Assembly: GCF_001643305.1 (NCBI RefSeq)
Contig: NZ_LSGW01000092.1
Coordinates: 1-40,316 of the forward strand
Direction: 5' to 3'
Length of the DNA: 40,316 nt
From: Aeromonas salmonicida subsp. salmonicida
Lineage (GTDB): Bacteria; Pseudomonadota; Gammaproteobacteria; Enterobacterales; Aeromonadaceae
The number at the start of each line of letters is the position of its first letter. Positions within the stretch are counted from its first letter, which is position 1. The notes beneath the pieces are model-generated. The model saw only the letters and a program-made list of their open reading frames with translations, did not search any database and was not told where the DNA came from. The position numbers and the translations under genes were made by a program. This document shows positions 12,337 to 20,681 of this stretch, one piece after another.

Positions 12337-13671
12337 ATGATCCAGACCCAACCCAGCGCCAGAGCCCTGCTGCCTCTTCTGGTCTTTCTTGCTCTCTTTA
12401 TCGGTACCGGCACCTGGCTCACCCTGCAGGGGGTGGAATTCGCTTTCTATCAGCTGCCCGCCCCCGTGGCTGCACTGCCTGCCGTCATGCTGGCACTGAC
12501 GCTGGGAAAAGAGGGGTTCAACAAGAACCTTGAAACCTTCTTCAAGGGGGTGGGTGACAGCAGCATAATGGCGATGTGCATCATCTATCTGCTGGCTGGC
12601 GCCTTCGCCACCGTGGCCAAGGCCACCGGTGGGGTCGATGCCACCGTCGCGCTCGGTCTGTCGCTGATCCCGGGCTGGTTCCTGCTGCCGGGCCTGTTCC
12701 TCATCTCTGCGTTTATTGCCACCGCCATGGGCACCTCCATGGGCACTATCGGCGCCGTGGCGCCGGTAGCGCTCGGCGTCGCCCAGGCAGCCGGTATCGA
12801 CCCCGTGCTGATGGCCGGCACCATTCTCTCCGGCGCCATGTTCGGCGATAACCTCTCCATCATCTCGGACACCACCATAGCGGCGACCCGCAGCCAGGGC
12901 TGCGAGATGAAGGACAAGTTTCGCGAGAACGTCAAGATTGCGGCCCCTGCCGCCATCGCAGTGATCCTGCTCTATCTGACCCTGGGTTCAGTGGGAGAAG
13001 CTCCCGCCACCACCGCCAGCGCGGACCTGTTCAAGGTGATGCCTTATCTGTTGATCCTGGTGCTGGCTCTATCCGGCATGAACGTCTTCATGGTGCTGGG
13101 GATTGGCATTGTGGCTGCGGGCGCGGTGGGCATGATCAGCGGTTACCCGCTGGGCCAGTTCAGCAAGGACATCTATCAGGGCTTTACCGGCATGCAGGAG
13201 ATCTTTTTGCTCTCCATGCTGATCGGCGGTCTCGGCGCCCTGATGGAACGCCAGGGCGGGCTGGCCTGGATCAGCGCCCGCATCAGCGCCCTGATTGCCC
13301 GCTTTACCCGCCAGCACGATGGCGAGCAGAACGAGAAGGCGGCCGAACTCGGCATCGCCGGCGTGGTGAGCTTGACCAACCTCTGCACCGCCAACAACAC
13401 AGTGGCCATCATAGTGGCCAGCAAGGTAGCACGGGAGCTGGCGGAGCATCACGGCGTCACCCCGCGCCGCGCCGCCTCCATGCTGGATATCTTCTCCTGC
13501 GTGGTACAAGGACTCATCCCCTGGGGCGCACAGGCGCTGCTGCTGGGCTCCATCTTCGCATTGTCGCCACTGGCGGTGGTGAGCATGAGCTTCTATCCCA
13601 TGGCCCTGGCACTGGCTGCGATAGTGGCTGTATTCGTCAAGCATCAGATGGGCAAGACATCGGACAAATAA
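12337..13671 (+). CDS. NhaC-family transporter, candidate methionine permease MetT
   Basis: A 444-residue inner-membrane protein with about 11-12 hydrophobic segments, belonging to the NhaC/ion transporter superfamily (Na+/H+ antiporter-like). The family-typical half-helix motifs are visible: SGAMFGDNLSIISDTTIAA near residue 170 and the mirror-like LTNLCTANNTVAIIV near residue 348. Start at 12337 after GAGGA; upstream codons are not conserved-looking. NhaC relatives named MetT have been placed in methionine regulons of gammaproteobacteria by comparative genomics, and the tandem MetJ-like boxes at 12196-12211 favour that role here over simple Na+/H+ exchange. The substrate itself cannot be read from the sequence. 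Confidence 0.82.
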   Translation: MIQTQPSARALLPLLVFLALFIGTGTWLTLQGVEFAFYQLPAPVAALPAVMLALTLGKEGFNKNLETFFKGVGDSSIMAMCIIYLLAGAFATVAKATGGVDATVALGLSLIPGWFLLPGLFLISAFIATAMGTSMGTIGAVAPVALGVAQAAGIDPVLMAGTILSGAMFGDNLSIISDTTIAATRSQGCEMKDKFRENVKIAAPAAIAVILLYLTLGSVGEAPATTASADLFKVMPYLLILVLALSGMNVFMVLGIGIVAAGAVGMISGYPLGQFSKDIYQGFTGMQEIFLLSMLIGGLGALMERQGGLAWISARISALIARFTRQHDGEQNEKAAELGIAGVVSLTNLCTANNTVAIIVASKVARELAEHHGVTPRRAASMLDIFSCVVQGLIPWGAQALLLGSIFALSPLAVVSMSFYPMALALAAIVAVFVKHQMGKTSDK

Positions 13672-13678
13672 CCGGGAC

Positions 13679-13715
13679 GGCTGCCGGACCGGGCATTGCA
13701 CCCGGCCTGGCAGCC
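13679..13715 (+). terminator. Stem-loop after the NhaC-family gene
   Basis: GGCTGCC (13679-13685) pairs with GGCAGCC (13709-13715), with an inner CCGGG/CCCGG pairing. No T-run follows, so termination is uncertain. Confidence 0.45.
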
Positions 13716-13825
13716 CATCCCCGCCGGGCTTGTCGCCCTGTTCATCCCTCGCAAGCCTTGTTAAGGTAACCAGGCCTTTGCGGCCAACTCTCTGCTCAAC
13801 CCAGGTGCACAATACAGGAGCCTCC

Positions 13826-14434
13826 ATGCCGGATACCCAACCCGAGCAAGCCCATGAGCGGCAAACCCTGCGCCAGCTCATTCGTCTGCGCAGAAAAAGC
13901 CTGAGCCAGGCCGAGCAGCAGGAAGCCGCCCAGCAGCTGGTTGCCCAGTTCAAGCAGCACAGCGAGATCCTGGCCGCCAGACGCATTGCCCTCTACCTGG
14001 CCAACGATGGCGAACTCAACCCCCTGCCCGCCATTCACTGGCTCTGGGCCCAGCAAAAAGAGGTCTATCTGCCGGTGCTGCACCCCTTCACCCCGGGTCA
14101 CCTGCTCTTCTTGCGCTATACCGCCACCAGCCCCATGACCCGTAATCGCTACGGCATCGCCGAGCCTGAGCTGGATATGTCCCAGGTGGTACCTCATAGC
14201 ACCCTGGACCTTATCTGTACCCCGCTGGTGGCATTCGATGCCGAGGGCAACCGGCTCGGTATGGGGGGCGGCTATTACGATCGCACCCTCGCCTGCTGGC
14301 ACGAACACAAGCTGGGCCCCAAGCCGCTGGGTCTCGCCCATGACTGCCAACAGGTGGATGCCGTGCCACAGGAGCAGTGGGACGTGCCGCTGCCGCAGAT
14401 CATCACCCCGAGCCGCTGCTGGCAATTTGCATGA
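13826..14434 (+). CDS. ygfA: 5-formyltetrahydrofolate cyclo-ligase
   Basis: It converts 5-formyl-THF to 5,10-methenyl-THF using ATP, returning a folate storage form to one-carbon metabolism. The 202-residue protein has the family's N-terminal RQLIRLRRKSLS segment, the central YLANDGELNPLPAI stretch, and the nucleotide/substrate signature GMGGGYYDRTL near residue 150. Start at 13826 after CAGGAGCC. In many gammaproteobacteria the 6S RNA gene lies directly upstream of this gene; I could not recognise 6S RNA in the 154 bp here. Confidence 0.93.
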   Translation: MPDTQPEQAHERQTLRQLIRLRRKSLSQAEQQEAAQQLVAQFKQHSEILAARRIALYLANDGELNPLPAIHWLWAQQKEVYLPVLHPFTPGHLLFLRYTATSPMTRNRYGIAEPELDMSQVVPHSTLDLICTPLVAFDAEGNRLGMGGGYYDRTLACWHEHKLGPKPLGLAHDCQQVDAVPQEQWDVPLPQIITPSRCWQFA

Positions 14435-14437
14435 CCT

Positions 14438-14469
14438 CACAGGCAGTCGGCCTGTGCCGACTGCCTGTG
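14438..14469 (+). terminator. Perfect 14-bp stem-loop after ygfA
   Basis: CACAGGCAGTCGGC (14438-14451) and its exact complement (14456-14469) enclose a CTGT loop, starting 4 bp after the ygfA stop. No T-run follows, so it may act as an RNA-stabilising end or Rho-assisted terminator. Confidence 0.5.
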
Positions 14470-14655
14470 CCTGCCCCGTTGGCTGTGCTGCCGTCTCTGT
14501 CTTTTGCCATCTCCCCCTCTTAGTACAGCCTCTATTCCGTGCTCGCCACGCCAGATGCCATCCAGGGGGCTCAATAAACAGGCAAACGATTTACATCTTG
14601 GGGATTTTTGGACCGGAACGTGACCTCTGTAGTCGCTCTGGGGGGGATGCTTGGA

Positions 14656-14661
14656 TATAAT
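14656..14661 (+). promoter_or_regulatory. -10 element of the rpiA promoter
   Basis: A perfect TATAAT lies 29 bp before the rpiA start. The matching -35 position (17 bp upstream) reads TCGCTC, a poor match, so activation by another factor is possible. Confidence 0.55.
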
Positions 14662-14689
14662 GCGCCCGCTTTTTCCCAGAGGATCGATC

Positions 14690-15343
14690 ATGACTCAAGA
14701 TGAAATGAAGAAGGCGGCTGGTTGGGCTGCGCTCAAATACGTGGTGCCCGGTACCATAGTCGGGGTAGGCACAGGCTCTACCGTCAACCACTTTATCGAT
14801 GCGCTGGCAACCATGAAGGACCAGATCAACGGGGCTGTATCCAGCTCAATCGCCTCCACCGAGCGCCTCAAAGAGTTTGGCATCAATGTCTATGACCTCA
14901 ATGACATCGATGCCCTCTCCGTCTACGTGGATGGCGCCGACGAGATCAACGCCAGTCGCGACATGATCAAGGGCGGTGGCGCGGCCCTGACCCGCGAGAA
15001 GATAGTGGCGGCCGTGGCTGACAAGTTCATCTGCATCATCGACAACACAAAAACTGTGGACGTGCTGGGTCAGTTCCCGCTGCCGGTGGAAGTGATCCCC
15101 ATGGCCCGCGAATACGTGGCCCGCGAGATCCGCAAGCTGGGTGGCAACCCCGAGTGGCGCGAAGGTGTGGTCACCGACAACGGCAACATCATACTGGACG
15201 TCAAGGGCATGGCCATCAAGGATGCCAAGGCGCTGGAAGTACAGCTCAATGGCATAGTGGGCGTGGTCACCAACGGTCTGTTTGCCCACCGTGGCGCGGA
15301 CGTGGTACTGATCGGCACACCTGACGGGGTCATCACCCAATAA
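14690..15343 (+). CDS. rpiA: Ribose-5-phosphate isomerase A
   Basis: It interconverts ribose 5-phosphate and ribulose 5-phosphate in the non-oxidative pentose phosphate pathway. The 217-residue length is typical. Visible signatures are the phosphate loop [12 protein letters not shown] near residue 24, the active-site VDGADEI near residue 82, and [13 protein letters not shown] with the catalytic Glu/Lys region near residue 95. Start at 14690 after CAGAGGATCG. It is flanked by ygfA and serA, an order shared by many gammaproteobacteria, but has its own promoter (14656) and terminator (15381). Confidence 0.97.
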   Translation: MTQDEMKKAAGWAALKYVVPGTIVGVGTGSTVNHFIDALATMKDQINGAVSSSIASTERLKEFGINVYDLNDIDALSVYVDGADEINASRDMIKGGGAALTREKIVAAVADKFICIIDNTKTVDVLGQFPLPVEVIPMAREYVAREIRKLGGNPEWREGVVTDNGNIILDVKGMAIKDAKALEVQLNGIVGVVTNGLFAHRGADVVLIGTPDGVITQ

Positions 15344-15380
15344 GGCTGTCTCGACAACATCATTGCTCTGCGAATCGATG

Positions 15381-15403
15381 ACGGCGCCTGATGGCGCCGT
15401 TTT
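15381..15403 (+). terminator. rpiA terminator
   Basis: ACGGCGCC (15381-15388), loop TGAT, GGCGCCGT (15393-15400), then TTTC. It lies 37 bp after the rpiA stop. Confidence 0.85.
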
Positions 15404-15571
15404 CATTTATCACTCAATGAGTTGCAAACTGTGGTTTACAACTATCGTTGAAAACTTCAAAGAATTTGACTTTCGTCACAAATATTCCCTCTCACAATCG
15501 TTTTTGCTACTTTACGGTTTTCTTCACACACCATATCTGCACTCATTCTTTGCATACATAGAGGGATCGTC

Positions 15572-16804
15572 ATGACTGCCAAGTTTTCGCTGGACAAGGA
15601 TAAAATCAAGGTGCTGCTGCTGGAGGGAGTGCATCTCAACACGGTAGAGACCTTTCGTGCCGCAGGTTATACCAGCGTGGAGTACCTCAAGACCTCCCTG
15701 TCGGAAGAGGATCTGATCGAGCGCATTCGTGATGTGCATTTCGTGGGCCTGCGCTCGCGCACCCAGCTCACCGAAAAGGTGCTGGATGCCGCAAGCAAGC
15801 TGGTCGCCATCGGCTGCTTCTGCATCGGGACCAACCAGGTTGACCTCGACGCCGCCCACCTGCGTGGCATCCCCGTCTTCAACGCCCCCTTCTCCAATAC
15901 CCGCTCAGTCGCAGAGCTGGTGCTGGGCGAGATACTGCTGCTGCTGCGCGGCATCCCGGAGAAAAACGCCAAGTGCCATCGCGGCGTGTGGGAAAAACTG
16001 GCCAATCGCTCGGTGGAAGCCCGTGGCAAGAAGCTCGGCATCATAGGTTACGGCCATATCGGTACCCAGCTTGGCATCATAGCCGAGAGCATCGGCATGA
16101 AGGTCTACTACTACGACATCGAGAACAAGCTCTCTCTGGGCAACGCCATCCAGGTGCCGAGCATGGTCGAACTGCTCAACATGTCCGATGTCATCAGCCT
16201 GCACGTGCCGGAGACCGCCTCCACCAAGAACATGATCGGCGCCGAGCAGCTGCGCATGATGAAACCGGGCGCCATCTTCATCAACGCCGCCCGCGGTACC
16301 GTAGTGGATATCGATGCCCTGGCCGACGTCATCAAGAGCGGTCATGTCTCCGGTGCCGCCATCGACGTCTTCCCGGTTGAGCCCAAGTCCAACGACGAAG
16401 AGTTCCTGAGCCCGCTGCGCGGGTTGGACAACGTGATCCTCACCCCCCATATCGGTGGCACCACTCAGGAAGCCCAGGAGAACATTGGCCTGGAAGTGGC
16501 CAACAAGCTGGTCAAGTATTCGGACAACGGCTCCACCCTCTCCGCCGTCAACTTCCCGGAAGTCTCGCTGCCGGGCCACAAGGGCTCCAGCCGCCTGCTG
16601 CACATTCACCGCAACCAGCCGGGCGTCATGAACAAGATCAACCAGATCTTCGCCGAAGAGGGGATCAACATCGCCGGTCAGTACCTGCAAACCAGCAGCC
16701 ATATCGGTTATGTGGTGATCGACGTGGAGACAGAGCACAGCGAGAAGGCGCTCGCCAAGCTCAAGGAGATCAACGGCACCATACGTGCGCGGATCCTGCA
16801 TTGA
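15572..16804 (+). CDS. serA: D-3-phosphoglycerate dehydrogenase
   Basis: It oxidises 3-phosphoglycerate with NAD+ to start serine synthesis. The 410-residue protein matches the E. coli-type enzyme: a split substrate domain, an NAD-binding Rossmann domain with GIIGYGHIGTQLG (residues 157-168), catalytic Arg in NAARGTVVD, Glu near DVFPVEP, His in TPHIGGTTQEAQ, and a C-terminal ACT domain (about 338-410) that gives serine feedback control. The ATG at 15572 follows GAGGGATCGTC. About 230 bp of AT-rich sequence upstream likely holds its promoter. Confidence 0.98.
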   Translation: MTAKFSLDKDKIKVLLLEGVHLNTVETFRAAGYTSVEYLKTSLSEEDLIERIRDVHFVGLRSRTQLTEKVLDAASKLVAIGCFCIGTNQVDLDAAHLRGIPVFNAPFSNTRSVAELVLGEILLLLRGIPEKNAKCHRGVWEKLANRSVEARGKKLGIIGYGHIGTQLGIIAESIGMKVYYYDIENKLSLGNAIQVPSMVELLNMSDVISLHVPETASTKNMIGAEQLRMMKPGAIFINAARGTVVDIDALADVIKSGHVSGAAIDVFPVEPKSNDEEFLSPLRGLDNVILTPHIGGTTQEAQENIGLEVANKLVKYSDNGSTLSAVNFPEVSLPGHKGSSRLLHIHRNQPGVMNKINQIFAEEGINIAGQYLQTSSHIGYVVIDVETEHSEKALAKLKEINGTIRARILH

Positions 16805-16857
16805 GCCGTCGGGCTATGCTGCCAAGCGACTAACCCAATCGACAAAACGCAGTAAAC

Positions 16858-16887
16858 AAGAAACCCGCCGAATGGCGGGTTTCTTTA
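16858..16887 (+). terminator. serA terminator
   Basis: AAGAAACCCGCC (16858-16869), loop GAAT, and a perfect complement at 16874-16885 ending in TTTCTTTA. About 100 bp of featureless sequence separate it from the dgkA stop. Confidence 0.85.
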
Positions 16888-16988
16888 TGACCGGGTACTG
16901 TGTGGTTAACCAGAGAGCGTCGGTTCGATTGGCACAGCGTGATCGGACGCCCCTGTCTCTTAATCACGAGAAAGGTTGCTGTCGCAAT

Positions 16989-17405
16989 CTACCACCAGCC
17001 GAGCAGGTTGCGTCCCACTAGAGCGCCCCACACCAGGGCGTTGAGCGCCAGGGCGATAAAGACGGCGGCGGAGCCAAGATCCTTGGCGCGGCCCGACAGC
17101 TCGTGATGCTCCGAGCCCACCCTGTCTACCACTGCCTCTATGGCAGAGTTGAGCACCTCGACGATCACCACCAGCCAGCTGATGGCCACCAGCAGCAGGA
17201 TCTGGTTGAGGGAGTCCCCGAGCCAGAAGGCCAACGGCATCAGCAGCAGGATCAACATCAGCTCTTGCCTAAAAGCCGCCTCGTTGACCCAGGCTGACTT
17301 GAGCCCCTTCATGCTGTAACCGGTTGCGTTGATGATGCGGGTAACCCCGGTTGCTCCTGGCTTTGCCACGCTATCTACCTCATTTGGCGTCGTTTTGGGG
17401 TTCAC
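16989..17405 (-). CDS. dgkA: Diacylglycerol kinase
   Basis: A small integral inner-membrane kinase that phosphorylates diacylglycerol, recycling lipid left over from membrane-derived glucan synthesis. The 138-residue protein has three hydrophobic segments and the DgkA signature VEVLNSAIEAVVDRVGSEHH followed by SGRAKDLGSAAV, which carries the catalytic Glu. An extra ~20 residues precede the usual start (around MKGLKSAW in other members), including a second Met at residue 32, so the true start may be internal. It is convergent with serA and divergent from aroH. Confidence 0.92.
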   Translation of the reverse strand: MNPKTTPNEVDSVAKPGATGVTRIINATGYSMKGLKSAWVNEAAFRQELMLILLLMPLAFWLGDSLNQILLLVAISWLVVIVEVLNSAIEAVVDRVGSEHHELSGRAKDLGSAAVFIALALNALVWGALVGRNLLGWW

Positions 17406-17416
17406 ATCCTATCAGA

Positions 17417-17455
17417 GCCCCTCGAGGTTTCCATCAGGGGCATTTTGCTTTATTT
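17417..17455 (+). promoter_or_regulatory. Hairpin with T-rich tail before aroH (candidate attenuator)
   Basis: GCCCCT (17417-17422) pairs with AGGGGC (17436-17441), followed by ATTTTGCTTTATTTT. It sits between the divergent dgkA and aroH, 70-105 bp before aroH, where a terminator is not expected unless it attenuates aroH. I saw no Trp-rich leader peptide and no good TrpR palindrome. Confidence 0.3.
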
Positions 17456-17523
17456 TATCCCCTTGCAATTTCGGCACGCGGTCAACGCTACAGCCCACGC
17501 CACCCACTCGAGAATTGAGTCGT

Positions 17524-18585
17524 ATGTCCATTCACACCGATGAATTGCGCACCCGTCGCCTGGAGTCCCTGATCACTCCAAGCGAGCTCGCGCACGCCTT
17601 CCCGTTAAACGACACCGTTGCCCAGAACCTGCTGGATGCCCGCCGCGAAGTGGAAGCCATTCTGGCCGGTGAGGATCAGCGCCTGCTGGTCATCGTCGGC
17701 CCCTGCTCCATCCATGATCCGGCCGCCGCCCACGAGTATGCCCATCGCCTCAACGCCCTGCGCGAGCAGTACAAAGAGAGCCTCTGCATCGTAATGCGCA
17801 CCTACTTCGAGAAGCCGCGCACTATCGTCGGCTGGAAGGGGCTCATCAATGATCCGCGCCTCGATGGCAGCTTCGATGTCAACGAAGGGCTGAAACTGGC
17901 CCGCAAGCTGCTGGTCGACATCAACAAGATCGGCATGCCCACCGCCACCGAGTTTCTCGATATGGTGACCGGCCAGTACATCAGCGATCTCATCACCTGG
18001 GGTGCCATAGGCGCACGTACCACCGAATCCCAGGTACACCGCGAGATGGCCTCCGCCCTCTCCTGTCCGGTCGGCTTCAAGAACGGCACCGACGGCAACA
18101 CCCGCATCGCCATCGATGCGGTGCGCGCCGCCCGCCACAGCCACATCTTCTATTCCCCGGACAAGGACGGCAAGATGACCATCTACCGCACCGCCGGCAA
18201 CCCCTATGGCCACGTGATCCTTCGTGGCGGCCACAGACCCAACTACGATACCGCCAGCATCGACGAGGCGTGCGAAGCCTTGGCCGACGTGGGCCTGCCG
18301 GAGCGCCTGGTGGTGGATTTCAGCCACGGCAACAGCATGAAGGATCACCGCCGTCAGCTGCTGGTGGCCCAGGACATCTGCGATCAGCTGCGCCGCGGCC
18401 GTACCGGCATCGCCGGCATCATGGCCGAGAGCTTCCTGGTGGAAGGTCGTCAGGATGTGGAGAATGGCTGCGCTGCCACCTTCGGCCAGAGCATCACGGA
18501 TGCCTGCCTGTCGTGGAGCGACACAGAGACGCTGCTGGCCATGCTGGCAGAGGCCGCCCAGGTACGCCTGAGCAAACAGGCTTGA
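17524..18585 (+). CDS. aroH: DAHP synthase, Trp-sensitive type
   Basis: It condenses phosphoenolpyruvate and erythrose 4-phosphate to DAHP, the first step of aromatic amino acid synthesis. The 353-residue class I enzyme has VIVGPCSIHDP with the metal Cys, RTYFEKPRTIVGWKGLINDP, GAIGARTTESQVHREMASALSCPVGFKNGTDG-type substrate segments, and DFSHGNS. Compared from memory with the three E. coli isozymes, the N-terminus (TDELRTRRLESLITPSELA) and the SPDKDGKMTIY segment follow AroH, not AroG or AroF, so tryptophan feedback is expected. The ATG at 17524 gives the family N-terminus; upstream codons run into dgkA's promoter region. Confidence 0.93.
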   Translation: MSIHTDELRTRRLESLITPSELAHAFPLNDTVAQNLLDARREVEAILAGEDQRLLVIVGPCSIHDPAAAHEYAHRLNALREQYKESLCIVMRTYFEKPRTIVGWKGLINDPRLDGSFDVNEGLKLARKLLVDINKIGMPTATEFLDMVTGQYISDLITWGAIGARTTESQVHREMASALSCPVGFKNGTDGNTRIAIDAVRAARHSHIFYSPDKDGKMTIYRTAGNPYGHVILRGGHRPNYDTASIDEACEALADVGLPERLVVDFSHGNSMKDHRRQLLVAQDICDQLRRGRTGIAGIMAESFLVEGRQDVENGCAATFGQSITDACLSWSDTETLLAMLAEAAQVRLSKQA

Positions 18586-18602
18586 ACTGCGAATAAAACC
18601 AA

Positions 18603-18638
18603 AGGGACCGGTATTGTTGATACCGGCCCCTTCTTCTT
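18603..18638 (+). terminator. aroH terminator
   Basis: AGGGACCGGTAT (18603-18614), loop TGTTG, ATACCGGCCCCT (18620-18631) with one A-C mismatch, then TCTTCTT. Confidence 0.8.
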
Positions 18639-18644
18639 GCAGTC

Positions 18645-18675
18645 GGTCGATTACGCTTCGCTAATCGACCCTACA
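18645..18675. repeat. Dispersed palindromic repeat, copy 1
   Basis: The 20-bp core CGATTACGCTTCGCTAATCG (18648-18667) is an almost perfect palindrome followed by ACCCTACA. The same core occurs, in the other orientation, at 36111-36130 and 36195-36214, and once more at 36925-36944. It lies between the aroH terminator and btuD, as expected for an intergenic REP-like element. Confidence 0.8.
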
Positions 18676-18701
18676 CGCGCACTCTTTCCTCTATACCCCG
18701 C

Positions 18702-19517
18702 TTACAAACTGGGCATAAACCAGACCCGACCAGCCGCCTCAATGCGGTCGGTCTTGATCTGGAACACCCGCTCCAGCAAGGCTTCGTCGATGACATCGAC
18801 GCCCCCCTCGCTCACTACGCGCCCCTGTTGCAGACAGAGGATCCGATCCGCCCAGTCGATGGCCAGATTGATGTCATGGATGGCGAGCACCACCAGCAGC
18901 CCCTGCCGTGCCAACGATTTCAGCAGCCGCAACAGCGCCAGCTGATGGTGCAGATCCAGCCCCGCCAGCGGTTCGTCCAGCAGCAAGACTCGCCCCGCCG
19001 GATTGAGGCCGGGCCACACCTGCAGCAGGGTACGGGCGATCAGCACCCGCTGTTGCTCCCCGCCGGAGAGGCGACTGAAGTCCCGCGCCAGTAGCGAGCT
19101 CAGCTCCAGTGCATCGCACAGGGCGTCGACGGCGTAGCTCTGGGCCTGCTTCACATCGCCCGGTTGCCTGACCTGCACCCGCTCATCCAGCCCTATGGCC
19201 AACACCTGAAACACAGGAATATGAAACAGCTGGGGCTGGCGCTGGGGCAGCATGGCGCGGCGCTGGGCCAGCTCCGGCCAGCTCAGCTCGCGGATCGCCA
19301 CCCCGCCAAGCCGCACTGTGCCCGCGGCGGGCAAAATACCGGCCAGGGCGCCAAGCAGAGTGGATTTGCCGCTGCCGTTGGGGCCGAGCAGGGCCACCAG
19401 CTGACCGCCCTGCCAATCGAGATCCAGCGCAGCCAGTCGCTCCGGGATGGCAAGGGCTCGCGCCTCGATCAGGGAGGCTGACTCAAGCGAAGAGGGATCA
19501 GCGGGCAGCATCGGCAT
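18702..19517 (-). CDS. btuD: Vitamin B12 ABC transporter ATPase
   Basis: The cytoplasmic ATPase that drives cobalamin import through BtuC. The 271-residue protein has Walker A GPNGSGKST (residues 45-53), a Q-loop at LPQRQPQ, the signature LSGGEQQRV, Walker B RVLLLDEPLAGLD and switch His in AIHDINLAIDWAD. The internal NPAGRVLLLDEP resembles E. coli BtuD (NPAGQLLLLDEP), which supports B12 over siderophores. The first ~15 residues (MPMLPADPSSLESAS) have no counterpart in E. coli BtuD and derive from sequence that looks like a decayed copy of the btuC 3' end (19501-19548), so the start may lie further in. It follows btuC on the same strand. Confidence 0.87.
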   Translation of the reverse strand: MPMLPADPSSLESASLIEARALAIPERLAALDLDWQGGQLVALLGPNGSGKSTLLGALAGILPAAGTVRLGGVAIRELSWPELAQRRAMLPQRQPQLFHIPVFQVLAIGLDERVQVRQPGDVKQAQSYAVDALCDALELSSLLARDFSRLSGGEQQRVLIARTLLQVWPGLNPAGRVLLLDEPLAGLDLHHQLALLRLLKSLARQGLLVVLAIHDINLAIDWADRILCLQQGRVVSEGGVDVIDEALLERVFQIKTDRIEAAGRVWFMPSL

Positions 19518-19620
19518 CTTGCCTCAACAGCGGGTAGACAACTTGAGCATGTCGGCATTCGGGGCGGTATTTATGCGGTAGCATTGGCATCTTGCCTCAG
19601 CAGCAGATAGATGAAGAGCG
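19501..19620. repeat. Degenerate direct repeat at the btuC-btuD junction
   Basis: About 47 bp starting at 19501 closely resembles the 47 bp starting at 19574 (shared blocks such as GGCATCTTGCCTCA). The second copy is the 3' end of btuC; the first covers the btuD start. In the first copy a BtuC-like tail (LLRQDAD followed by a stop) can still be read. Confidence 0.6.
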
Positions 19621-20578
19621 GGGCGCCGACCGAGGCGGTGATGACACCGATGGGCAGCTCACCGGCGTTTAATGCAGAGCGTGCAACCAGATCGGCCCCC
19701 AGCAGCAGGGCGCCGCCTCCCAGTGCCGAGGCGGGCAACAGGAAGCGTTGATCGCTGCCACCACACAGACGCAGCAGATGAGGCACCACCAGGCCGACAA
19801 AGCCGATGACACCGCATAGCGACACGGCAATGCCGGTGAGCAGACAGACCGCCAGCACCAGTCGCACCCGCATCCTGTCCACGTCCAGCCCCATCAGACG
19901 GGCCTGGGTCTCCCCCAGCAGCAGTTGTTGCAAGGCCCTGCCCTGCCAGCAAAGCCAGCCGAGGGTCAGCGGCAGCACCAGCCACCACCAGGCCAGTTGC
20001 TGGCTGCCATAGGAGAGGCTGCCCATCATCCAGAACATGTATTCGCGCAGAGAGCCGTCATCGGCAAAGTACATCAACCAGGTCATGGCCGCATTGGTGA
20101 GGATGCCGATGGCGACCCCGAACAGCAGCAGACGGGTATGGCCGAGCCTGGCCCGACGCGCCAGCCGAATGAGCAGCATGGTCACCGCCAGGGCGCCACC
20201 AAACGCTGCCAGCGACAAGCCCCAGCCCGGCAGATAGATACCGAGGGACTTGGCCACGGCCATCGCCACCATGGCGGCGAGGCCCGCGCCGCTCGACACG
20301 CCAAGCAGGCCGGGTTCGGCCACCGGGTTGTGCAGCATCACCTGCAGCACGGCGCCGCCGCAGGCGAGCGCCGCCCCCGCCAGCAGGGCCAGCAAGGCAC
20401 GGGGCAACCGCAATTCCAGCAGGATGCGTTGTTCAAGATCGCCCATGGGCTGCCAGGGCAGCAGCATGAATTCGCCCCAGATAAGGGAGAAGAAAAAGAG
20501 CAGCAGGGTCAGCAGCGTCAGGCAAAACAACCAGCCCCGCTGCCAGCGTCGCTGGCGGGCGAGCAAAGAGAGATACAC
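19571..20578 (-). CDS. btuC: Vitamin B12 ABC transporter permease
   Basis: The inner-membrane permease of the BtuCD importer, FecCD family. The 335-residue protein has about ten hydrophobic segments, the LRLPRALLALLAGAALACGGAVLQ start of the core, NPVAEPGLLGVSSGAGL, the coupling-helix region GETQARLMGLDV, and IGFVGLVVPHLLRLCGG. A GTG start at 20578 is chosen because a strong GGGGAG site precedes it by 5 bases and the product then begins like E. coli BtuC; the ATG at 20656 has no ribosome site. btuD lies about 50 bp downstream. No btuF or btuB and no cobalamin riboswitch are adjacent. Confidence 0.9.
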   Translation of the reverse strand: MYLSLLARQRRWQRGWLFCLTLLTLLLFFFSLIWGEFMLLPWQPMGDLEQRILLELRLPRALLALLAGAALACGGAVLQVMLHNPVAEPGLLGVSSGAGLAAMVAMAVAKSLGIYLPGWGLSLAAFGGALAVTMLLIRLARRARLGHTRLLLFGVAIGILTNAAMTWLMYFADDGSLREYMFWMMGSLSYGSQQLAWWWLVLPLTLGWLCWQGRALQQLLLGETQARLMGLDVDRMRVRLVLAVCLLTGIAVSLCGVIGFVGLVVPHLLRLCGGSDQRFLLPASALGGGALLLGADLVARSALNAGELPIGVITASVGAPLFIYLLLRQDANATA

Positions 20579-20681
20579 AGAAGCTCCCCGAACGTGTACA
20601 AGGCCCGGCGCCGATGCTGTATTGACCAGCCCGGCGCACAAGGATGAAAAGCGCATGATAACAGTGCGTTACCACCCAAGG

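Noticed and set aside
13672..13825. 6S RNA gene upstream of ygfA
   Set aside because: The gap is shorter than a typical 6S RNA and shows no recognisable 6S ends or central bubble; only a hairpin is seen.
16915..16945. tRNA-like GGTTCGATT
   Set aside because: No cloverleaf arms can be built around it.
20579..20681. Cobalamin riboswitch before btuC
   Set aside because: The short region lacks the conserved B12-box sequences.
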